Part shown: piece after piece, positions 38,866 to 50,800 of the stretch
Numbering within the stretch: position 1 is the stretch's first letter
Layout: the number at the start of each line of letters is the position of its first letter
Assembly: GCF_019097595.1 (NCBI RefSeq)
Contig: NC_080712.1
Location: 18,562,146-18,626,145 of the forward strand
Source: Hemibagrus wyckioides
Taxonomy: Eukaryota > Chordata > Actinopteri > Siluriformes > Bagridae
Length of the DNA stretch: 64,000 nucleotides
Direction of reading: 5' to 3'
The notes under the pieces: model-generated
What the model saw: the letters and a program-made list of their open reading frames with translations, nothing else
Told to the model about the DNA's origin: nothing
The model's database searches: none
Program-made: the position numbers and the translations under genes

Positions 38866-41800
38866 CTGCAGGCAGAAAGCAGAGAGAGAACTCACATTTA
38901 TTCTACTTTTACGTAACTGATTTTAATCTAATGACATTTTGGTGAAGATAAAAATGTAAGACAGTACAGAGAGAAAGAAAGGAAAGAAAAAAAATTGGAA
39001 GCTTTAATGCAGCAATAGAAAAGAGCATCATGGGAAAGCTGTAGGCAGTCATATTTGGCCATAAAATGTCCCACAGTCTTGGGTTTAAAAATGATGCAGT
39101 TCATGAAAGCTTAAAGCAGCATGACAGTTGGAAGGCCTCGTGACAGTTCTTTCCTTTATTAGTCCCTAGTCAGCAGTTTCCTACTCACCCACACAGGCTG
39201 ATCCCTCATCGTTGGACTCATAGCCCTGGTTACACTTCTTCTTCGAGCGGCACTTGAAGCTCCCATATGTATTGGTACAGACAGGACGCTCACGAGGACA
39301 CACAGAGGGAAACTGTGTACACTCATCCTGATCTAGGAATTACAAGGCAGTGGAATGAAGGATTGTACAGATATGTGGAGGATTTGCAACAGAAAAGTGA
39401 GAGATGACAACACAGTTTGAGGGGTTACACTAACACAACTCTAACAATCTGTAAAGGCTATGAAGCTTACCAGTGCATCGGCCATTCTCATTAACAAAAA
39501 ATCCATGTCCACACTGCAAAAGGTACAGAAAGGTAACATAGCATGAAGAGACTGAAATGATTTATCGTAAAGTTTCAGTTAAAGTGGAACAATGTACAGA
39601 ATTTTATTGTATCTGGTTCAATCTGTCTAATCATTATGAACCAATATTTCAAAACTCACTGTAATTGTTTATCTAATTTTGATCTGGAAGTAACAAGATG
39701 GAATAAATAGGTTTAACAAAACAAAAAGGTGATTTTAATCTACTGTACATCAGGAAGACGCACAGTTATTTGAATGGAAGTCATTTATATTACTAAGGCC
39801 TAATACATATACATGTATTGGTAATAGTAAGCAGATTAAAAGCATTAACCTCTTCATTTCAAAATTATAAAACAGAACATAGCACTGTGCACACCTCAAT
39901 CTCGACTGCTGGGGTCACTTCCTCCTCAGATGTTGGATAGTTGATCTCCATAACTGTGTTCAGGTCACTGAGCTCCAATGGTTTGGCCACAGACTGTCCA
40001 TCTGGCCAGTACACCTCCACATTGGTGGCCACGTCTTTCCCTGTTGGCGAAGTACATGGCAGGGAAGCAAAAAGCCTCTCAGCACTTAGAGAACAGTCTG
40101 CCTTTGTAACCTCCCCTCCGAGTTAGGAGACACAATGAATGATTTCTTCTCTTTAAGCACAGCTCTCAATGGAAAAATTCCACTCAGGAGAAAAGGCCTC
40201 CCAAGAAGCTCTTTGGCAAAAGCCAGGTTGGAGCAAGCTTGGGTTTGGCACAAGGGTTGCAAGCTCTTAACAAATGCACAAGAATGTGCAGGGTTGCAGC
40301 TGTGTGCTGTAAGGACTAAACTTGTCTGATTTGATACAGTAAGTGAACGTCTCACAACTAACAGCAAACAAGACAGGATTATGGAGTTTGGAAGCTAGTG
40401 GTATAGCAGGCAATGTTCCACAGAGATGTTCATCCACCAGATTAGAACTGAGGTAACTGTGTTACATACTGTGCTCTATGCCAGAAGACCATGAATTTTC
40501 TATATTAATGCTTTTGGACAGTTTTTTGGCATAGTAACTTCTTAAACTAGCTATATTTAGACATTGTCAATCCATCCAAATTCCCAGTGTTCACCGCCCA
40601 CCTGTTGGCAATGTCACAACCAGAGCCTGGCTACAGTTACTTCAACAGTTGGTATGGCAATGTCCAAAACATGATGATCATCACAGCGCCCATGCAAACG
40701 AAGCAAAACATGGCAGAAGAAGATTGCAGAACTTGAAAGAGACAGATATGGGAAGGAATGGGGAAAGAGCTTGACTGCGAGCAGCTCCCGTTTCCTTCCA
40801 TTCCGCTTTTTAGTCAAGCATGGAGAGACGCTTTGAGTGCCTTGCCAGTCTTTAATTAAAGCAACATTTCTTAGGTAAACAGATCCGCAAGGGCTCCTGC
40901 CAGAACCAAGTCTGCTTCTCCAGGTGGCCCTTGGGAGAACACATTGGACATTTCACCTGCTGAAGCTTATGATTTCTCTGCAAGAGACTGTTCTGCTTAA
41001 ATATTTTACATGCAGCTCTTATAGGGTAAAAGTAATCACACTGAATTTTATGCTACTATTCAACTATGACTCAGCAGTGACGGTTTCATGAGACAAAATT
41101 TTTAGTCAACAGAGAACGCATGAAGCAATGTACTGAATTTACTAAAACTGTATGGCTAACAATCAAGTACTCTAACAGCTATTCCAAGAACATGGAATTA
41201 GTCGTCCTTTAGATCTCAAGTTATCTGATGTGATTTACAATCTTTTAGCTCCTGATCGAAACATCCACCTTCCAGCACCAAATATGAATGCGTGGCTGTA
41301 CCCAACACCAGGTATGCACATATTTACAGGCCCTCTGGGTGATCATTTGAGCACTAAAAGGGAGCATTTTGATTTTCACAGCATATTTAGAAAGTTCAGA
41401 GCTTCCAACTGGCTTCCTAGCAGCGCTACAAATCTGGCTGATGGCTCCCTGATGAGTTGCTGAAGCCACGCTCGGCAGAGCATCTGTAACTGAGCCATGG
41501 AGAGGGAGCACGTTCTTGCGCTGACCACCGGCTTCTGCACCTGTACACCAGCATCTCATCACAGACTTCTAATCAGTGAGGATATTAAAAATGCCGGCTT
41601 TCACATGGATTATGTTACCACCGCATGAACACACTTGACCTATGCACCCCAATGAAACAGGAATCATAGTGGAATCAGGCAAAGCACATGCTGCTTCACT
41701 TTGTACTGGCTTTGAAATTAAATGAAATTATTCATGCTTTAACAGTAAAGCTGTCAGATTTTATGAAGTATAATGTGACTCTTGTATTGATTCTAATGTT

Positions 41801-44800
41801 AGCTGTTAACATCTAATATCAGCTGGCCTTGGCTCTTCTTATTGTCAAATTTGTTATTAATACCATTCTCTAGATAATATTTTGAATGAATACAGCATAA
41901 CATCAGACTTAAACACGAGCACTGTCAAATTTTTTACTCATGTCGTCAACACATTTGCCTGAATTAACAGCATAGCCAGGGGATTCTGTGAAGCTGCTCT
42001 GCATTTTGATGTTAGGAAACTAAAACTGTGAGAGTTGTGTATGCTGACTCAGAGTAAAATCAAAATACAACACCTACCAAGTCCAAAGTGAGCTACAGGT
42101 TCCATTTCACACAGGTATCCGGAGCCTCCGTCGATGATACGTGTGTGAACGCCATTTCTTTTAGTGTAGACGACCACTTTGGCTCCTCGAGCAAAAGCAC
42201 CAAACTGAGTACGTGGAATCACACGGAGCCATCTGTTAGATGATCCCTGTGAGGCGCAATCAACAGCATGAGACAATTGGAAGAAAAACTCCAAGAAAAG
42301 ATTCCATGTAGCAACAGCTGCATTTTTTATTGTTTAAATGGATGGTTTACCTAAATGGATTTACTAATGACTGCTGAAATGAAATGGCTAACTTATCTAG
42401 TAACTAGACAACAAAATACAGAGCAATATTGCAAATAAGTGTTTCCCTTCACATTTGAACGAAAACCCAATTTTCAGTTTAGAATGTATTTTCCTTACTT
42501 TTCCTCAGAAGACACTCACTTGGTTCACTCGGTACACAGAGATAGGCTGTGCTGCACTCTCGCCATGTGTTACCAGCAGATCTAACTGTCCGTCTCCATC
42601 AAAATCAGTCACAGCAGCTCCTTCAAAACAAACCCAAATGTCAGATGCAACACAGGTGATTGTGTTATGTCATGAAATCAGCTATTTTTTGCAATATATA
42701 TAACAAGCTTAATAAATTAGAAACATATGGAGATCTAAATCAGAAGCACTTGGAGTGACTTGAAATGTGTGGTTTATTTATCATATTTAAATTATGGTGA
42801 AAAATCAAAGATTGATCATTTCTGCTTCCCTCAGAGTCTTCATAAAATACCCTGAATTTTATTTCTAACCTTAAATTGTCACAATGACTCAATTCTTACA
42901 CTACTTTCCTCATAATTCTTACACTACTTACAACTTACAAATTGTCTACAAAGGTAAGTGAATATATACCCCATGCTTACAAACAGATATGCTTGGCACA
43001 GTAGAGCTCTAACGCCACCCACTGGTAAAGAACGGTCACATGTTTATGCTTGGGTAATTTTCAGGTGATAGGAATTTAACCTGGAGTTTAACCTGAAGGA
43101 ATTTGTGTTTCATATAATAAAAATACTAAATAATGTGCTTGTTTGCATTTGCATAAAAGTACACACACAACTGTACTATAATCATAGGGCGATACCTGTT
43201 CCCCTCCCTTCTGGCTCTGCTGCCTCGCCAATGTTCAGCTCCTCTATATGCGGGTCAGAATTTTCTCTTCGAGACACCCTGTGAATGCAGTTAGCAGTTA
43301 CATGTACCTTACTTTTACTTCAAAGTGGGCTTAGAGCGTATTTCACTCTAATCACAGTGATATACATATAATTACTGTCTTTATGCTTTCCGTTTCTGGT
43401 TCAGTGTTACATAACAGGTCTCACTTCTCCTCTACAAAAGTGTGCTTGGTGTGCTGATTCACTGATTCAAGGCAGGAAACATAATAAAAATCCATTAAGA
43501 TAACTTTATAATTGCTTGATTAAAATACAAATACTGCTTCTTGTGACTTCAAATATCTAGGACTGCTCTTAAATCCACAAAAACTTTGGGCTTTTTCATT
43601 AATGCTTTAAATAATTAGTGTTAAGTCTCTCTTTTTTTGTTAGATATTGTTATTCAACTTGGTTTACCTAAACAATCTGTTAGCTGATGATCCTCTATAT
43701 GCAATGTTGTTGAAAAAGACCTCCAGCTCATTGTCACTGTCAAAGTCTGCTACGATGACCGTGCGTACTGGAGAAGGCATGGAAAACTTCTGCGTAGCGA
43801 TGTCCTGAGACACAGGGGTATCAGTATCACTTCCACTCATAAATACACACACCGCTTTAACACACTTTCCTAAATTCATTGTGAAAGAAAAAAATCTACA
43901 AAGACAAATATTGAAAATGGCACATGCAGACAGCTCAGTTGTAATATAGCCGGATGAGTAAATAATTCATGTCTGGTGTCTTGTATGCTTGACACAGAAG
44001 GCAGAGCTCGGGGTAAATCATGCAGCTCAAAGACCTGCCCCAGCAAGAAGTAAGAGCAGGAGGAAGTAACTGATATCTCCTTGGTTCAGTGGTGCAGCAA
44101 TAAGTCCATGAAGAGTTATAGAGCACTGCACTCCCTCAAGTATTTACCCCTCATTTTAATTATAGGGCTCATAAACTCTGCTCGAGGAGTACCCTAGAAT
44201 GACCTTGTCCTCCCTAGGTAGAGAAGATGCGATGGACAGCTTTGGACAGGATTCACACTGAGAAAGGCAGAAAATCAAAGGTGAACATGAAGTGAACATT
44301 TCTTACAATCTGCTTTTGGCTATTTGGAACCATCACTCTTGTGTGATAAAGAAAGCATACTGAGTGCATGTTTGGTCTAAAATTCTAGTGCCTTAAAATG
44401 ATAAAGTTAAGCAGTTTGCAGTGCCTGTGCGGCTCGAGGTCACTTCAGATTTAATTAGCAATTCAGCAAAGTGACAGAACATCTTAATTAGAAATGGCAG
44501 TGGTCACACGAGCCAGCAGTGCATTGCAGATGTCTCTGTACAAGTGCTCCCACAGGACATTAACCCAGTATGTGACCCCTATAAAACAGCTCCCCTGTGA
44601 CATTTATCTATCTGGCCAGAAAAAACATCAACCCCTAGTGACAACAGCATCTAAAACAGCACAGCAGGTCGACACAAAATGCTTTTCCACAATCACACAA
44701 CGCTCGAGTTCAGCAGCATACTTAAAAATCAGGTTGATTTATGACTTGTATTTGAAAATAAATAATGCATGAAAAGCCCTATAGTTTAGATTACTCCAGG

Positions 44801-47800
44801 TTAAGTATATTTAGTCAGGGACGATGAACAACCACCAGGATAAGCTACTAGATAATTTATCTATAGTCTCTGGGCAGGCAAAAAGACACAAACAATTATT
44901 TTGCACTGTACAGGAGCCATTGATTCTGGCATGACCCCAAATACTATGAACACATAAATTTATTCGCAGAGGATTATTATAGCTTTGTTAACATGGACAT
45001 ATGCTGCTGTGTATGCAATAATATATGTGGTGATTTAACTGATTATTGATAATGCACTGATATTAAAATAGTTTCACTACAAGCAGGACTTGCAAGCTAA
45101 ACCAGATGAACATAAATGGATTTTATCATATTATATTATTTTATTTTCTTTGTCAGTCTTCCAGGCTGGTGCTATACTGGATGTGCATCAGAACAAAATG
45201 AATCCAGCATAATTTAGTACAATTTGGTCGAACCGAGACGGAGAAGCTGTCCTGCACATCTTTCATTTTAGTCTACTGTAGCTGAATACTTTAATCAGTC
45301 AGATATAATCAGGTAGACCTCTGATTGTATGTGAAATTGCAGTGTGGTCATAGCAAAGGCCTCAGACAGTTTGAGGATGGCAGTCACTCTCTCATCAACA
45401 CTTTCTCCACCAGCATTAGGATAATCAACACTGCTCCAATCTGCAGAGCACTGTAATCAGCAACCACCATCATAAAAATCTTGCTTTCTGTAGCATCTTA
45501 CTATGTTTGCCTCGAGAGGAGTGGCACAGAGTTAATTCAGTGGAAATGAATAACAGTCAGAATGCTCTAATCAAAAAGAAGAAGATGTAGACAAATTCTG
45601 AGTCACGGCATATGAATTTCTGCAATGTGTGACTGAAGTCATTTTGTAAATGGACAAGATAATTTAGCTTCAGTTATACTGTTCATGCATCAAATTAGCA
45701 GTACCAAGAGACATGGTAAAATAATTAACAAAACCAATATAATTATTATGCCAAAATAAGCAATTATGTCCACTAACAGATTACCTAACTACACCTACTG
45801 TTTTCCCTCAGTAAATATTAGATTTCAATTTGCAGCAAATAAATGTACTGAAATAAAAGCAAGCTATCAAGCAAGCAACCACTTGCCACTAGCAAATAAC
45901 AGCTGGTACAGCACCATCCAGCTGCCATAGTTAGATCAGTGAGCAAGATCCTTAACCCCTCTGCTCATGTGTGGGTGAAAGCTTGAGCCAAATGAGCAAA
46001 ATGAGCAAATGTAAATGTTAAGATTTTAAAAACCCACCTTGAATCTTTGTTTGCGGTTATTGTTCAGTTGCAGGAATAGACGATGTGGCCCGTTCCAGTT
46101 GCCATACACAATGTCTGTCTTTCCATCTCGATTAAAATCTGCTAGAGCTACTCCACGGCCATGCTGCATCGGGTCCTCGACTCCTGCAGTGTGTATAAAA
46201 ATGCATATATTTTGTATATTACAAAATACTGACATTTGCTGTTGATGGGATTGTACACTTAACAACAAAAAAATATACTATTTGGGCAGAAGTATGTGTT
46301 CACCTCACCATCACTCCTATATTTGGGCCTTCCTTAAAAGTTGGCAGCATGCAGTTACAGGGAATAGCATTACGTTTTCCCTTCCTAAAGCAATAATCCA
46401 TAAAGCCATTATAGCCAAGGTTGATGTGGAAGTTCATGAGTGGCCTGAACGCTGGTCTCAACCGCACTGAACACCTCTGGGATGAAGTACTCACCAGGCT
46501 TTCTCAAATTTTAACATCAGTGCTAGACCTCACTAATGCTCTTGTGGCTGAATGAGCACAAATCCCCACAATTACACTCCCATATCTAGTGGAAAACTTT
46601 CCCATAAGAGTGGAGGCTGTTATATCATGCATGGTTTTGGAATGGACCTATAGGCTTGTGATGGTCAGGTGTCTAAATATTTTACAGCTCACCTGCCTGT
46701 GCAGCCACATCTGTAAACGTCCCATCACCGTTGTTGCGGAACAGAAAGTTGGGGCTGTACTCGTTGTCACAGAATATATCAGGAAGGGTCTGGCTGAATA
46801 TGGGTCCCACCACGACCCCACGTCCTCCTATAGTTCATCGGAGGGACATCCAAATTTACCATATGCAGTCTGCAAATCATTACTGCTTTTCCAGCCCATT
46901 TCTCCATGCAGGCATGCCACTGTTTCTGCTGACACAAACTACAATCACATTATAGACTCTCTACAGCCATATTGCCCCTCACTGCAGTGCTCCCTTTACT
47001 AACCCAGAGGCAATACTAAAGCTTTGAATGTTTAAAGCTTACATCTTGAATTTTTGCAAGTTTAATTTCCTCTGCAATATATTCAATTAAATACATTTAC
47101 ATAATGCATTTGGTTGCACTGTCCATTAGCAAAATATTTCAATTCCTATTTGCCCAAAATGCTCCTGAGCCTCAACCAAATTAGAACAGAAATGATTCTA
47201 ATTACACAGACTGAACATGGCTTTATCATATATCCAAATGACCTTTCATAATGATTCTATACACAGGTTCTCCCTGCCTCAGTGCACAACCTTTCATAAC
47301 TGTGCTTCCACTGAAACAGCGTTGAATAGAGGATCAAAGTCCACTTCACAGTCTGTGCTGATTAATGGAATGTTTGGCCCATTGAGCAAGTCTGGGTTGA
47401 AGTATGGCTCTGTTGTCCTTGTGCCACCCTATGACTTTCAGAACAGCAAACAGCTGAGTGGGCCAAAAGCTGCCACTGTGCGGCTGCAGCAGCGACTCAC
47501 GCACCTTCTCTCTCTATTAGAGCTGCTTTACCCAATAAACACTGTCCATAACTCAATGACTCGCAGCTGATATGAGCACTGGCTTCGGGTGTAAATCAGC
47601 CATGGGGTTAAGCACACTGACCCTAAAGCCAGCTGCTTTTAAGGGTTTCTAGTAATAAACCCTTTCTTTTAAGTATATATAGAGTAATACAAAATTATAC
47701 CCGTAAACTTCTTGACTCCGGCCTGCTCTGCCATGTTGGACAGCGCAATAATCCCCATGGACAGGTCGCTGGCACTTTCATCCATTTCAATCAGCGCATG

Positions 47801-50800
47801 TGGCCCCACATTCCCGCTGGCATAGTTGGCAATGTAGATTGCATAGCGCCCTGTTCCCTAATACAGAAGAGAATTACTTATTGTGCATCTACCATTGTAA
47901 GCGATTCATATTTCTACACAAATACAAAATGTCTGATTATGCTAATACCAAACACAGCATGTATGAGCGCCTCCAAATGTTAACTACCACTTCATTGGAT
48001 TGGAGGCCCTCATTTCTCTTGTTTGAGGACCCCATTCCTTCGCGTTCTCTGCATTCTCCAGCACCTACCCTGTGGATATTAATTTCACACTCCATTATCA
48101 GACAGAGTCCCTGTGGGCCTGAACTCAGCGAAGGAGCCGTCTAAATGAACTTACGCACACAGTTTCAATAAAGTCTCCAGCGATCCCTGCATCTCCACAC
48201 CAGGGAAATGATGAACTAAAGAAATGTGTGCATAAGTATATAAATACCACTACCTAGTCTCTGCAGTCTTAATGAGGCATAAGAATGTAAATGTCAAACA
48301 CATTACATTGCTCTCTGCACTCTACTGAGACGTCAACTCGGGTCAAGAAAACAGCTCGAGAAGGGGAGTTAAGAGAGTAGTTTATATGCCGTAAATATGA
48401 CAGGCCTCATTGCCTTCAGTTTACTGAAAATGACTAAATGGATATCTTTTTATTTGATTCATAAATGTAGTAATTACAGATTGGAAGCACACACATAGAC
48501 AGGAATATCATTCTAATTTAAATGGTACTGCATTGATGTATCTTCACCTCACTTACTAAAAAGAACACTATAGTTTTATATTTTGTTCAAATTTACGTCA
48601 CTTAGGATAATTACCAGGAATTTAAAAGCCACCTATCAGTTAGAGAAGTGAGGCCTAACATGTGCTTTCTCATGTGAACTCAGTGACCGCATCTTTTAGA
48701 ACTGTTGCTCATAGAGCAGCTGAACACAACGCATTAACAGGTTTCTTTCACAGACGTGCTGACAGACAGACATAATTGGTAAGTGTCGCTCTGCTCTACA
48801 GAGTGTTGCCATCCTACCAATCCAGCAAGGCCAATTATACTGTCTTGGACTCTTGGCCATGAATGACTATGGCATCTTCAGTATTTAAACTTGAGACAAC
48901 AGAAAGACAATGAAGTTGAGGAGCCTCAGGAGCTCAGGAGCCTCTCTAGCAGTTTTTACCTCATTCAATAACCATCAATCCACCACTGCCTACAGTGTAT
49001 GCAATCATCATAGATGAAAATTTTGACACACTGAAAAAGAAAAAAAAAAAATTGGTTTATTTAAAGCATGCCCATAATGGATGTTCATGCAGTTGTTGAT
49101 TTTTCCAAAATCTTACAGATATGACTACACTCTATGTTACAGACTGAGCCACACATAAAAGGGATGTCCTAACAAAGTTCTCCTTGTGCAGTGTTATCCA
49201 GCTTCCTATAAAGTACACGTCACTATATGTAGCCACATAAAACATTGCAATTTTTCACACATAACTGATTTTTTTCATAAGAATTTAGTAGCCCTATCTC
49301 TGAAATATTAAATTATGCAGATGTTATCCAGACTGTATCCCTGTCTTGCATTTACTGATAAGCAATTATGCTCCAGATCCACTGGGACCCTTCATTCATT
49401 CATAATCACTGGCTGTTGGACATAACTAAGAGAACTAAGAGAATCTAAATCCTGAATCAGAGACCTGAGGCAGAACATGCAGGCTATGAGCAAGATCTGG
49501 TAAAACTGGTGATAGTGGTTTGGATATGTGACATGCTGGGGTTGATAAGACAATGCCCTTTTGGTGACACTAATTTGATAGTTACACCCCTTTTGCCAGG
49601 TATCACTGCTTTTAAAAGCTTTCTGTAGCCATCCAAGAGTCTTTCAATTTTTGTTTAATAAATTTTCACAGACTTTTCCTTAATCAGGGGACTGTCAGAG
49701 CCATTCCAAAAGATTTAGCTTGTACTTCTTGTAGTAGCTCCTCATAGATTTTGAGGTTTTTTGGATAATTGTCCTGTTGTAGTAGCTTCAGTTTCTTGAC
49801 TGATTATGTCACATTTGGTTCCAAGGTTTGCTGATTTTTACTGGAATCTGGAAGTTAGCAATGTGTGCTTTTCATCAAATGCTCATGTCATCAGCACATT
49901 GCACTTTTTTCCAATGTGCCCCAGGCTTCTGGAAACTGTTTTGCATACATCAGACTATGAGGTTTGTAATGAGATCACAGGTAAGGTTTCCTTCTGATGA
50001 TACTTCCATACAGGCATTTCTATCTGTAAGTTTTCAGTCTTCCAGAGCTTGCCTTGGCTTCCACAGTTCCCATTTGTAATAACATATTGGATAGTGGAAA
50101 TTGTGATCTTGAAGATATTTTTATAGTCTTCCTTTACTTTGTAGACATCAATGAGCTTCGTTTTAAGATCCTCAGTTAGCTGTACAGATGAGCTGATGGT
50201 AGTTAAGTCTTAGCACAATGTTTAAAGAGTCAGAGATTTTTTTACTGGAACTGTTCTTACTAATAACAAGCTTAAGCTTCTTAATAAAGAATTAATGAGT
50301 CCGTTAAGGCCTAAATGTGAGTTAAATCAGTTCTGAGAATTTACAATTGGAACTTTTTCACATGCCAAAATTACATGTTTTTATTAACCAACTGACTGTT
50401 GGACTAAATTGTTTTTCAATAGTTTGCTACAGAAATTGTGTTTATCATTTTTTTTGTTTGTTTTACAACCAAGAAATTAATATTGAATATAAATTTCTCT
50501 TTTTCTTTTCGCTCCACAATGAATATAGTTCCTAAAGAAGCCATAGCTACATTAAGTGTTGCATGTTACCATGCAACACACAGTCTGGCTGACTGACAGC
50601 CCACAGTAAGTGCAGTAAAGGTTTCAGTTTAACAGACTTTTGCTAGTATTGGAATTTTATGTAGCGAGTCATTCAAACAGTGAAAAGTCCCAGTGCTGTT
50701 ATACTAAATATAGCACTCTTGGAATGCTGCTTGTCTAATCAAATAAGTGGCTTGGAACTACTTGTTGTGCAAAGAAGTGTGTTTTTGGTGAAGGGTACCA

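Noticed and set aside
41245..41562. 105-codon minus-strand frame in crtac1 intron 10
   Set aside because: No resemblance to CRTAC1 or any recognised family. Exons 10 and 11 join in frame without it.
46589..47002. 137-codon + strand frame
   Set aside because: It runs antisense through crtac1 exon 5 and the adjoining Tc1 remnant, so it is a shadow of real coding sequence.
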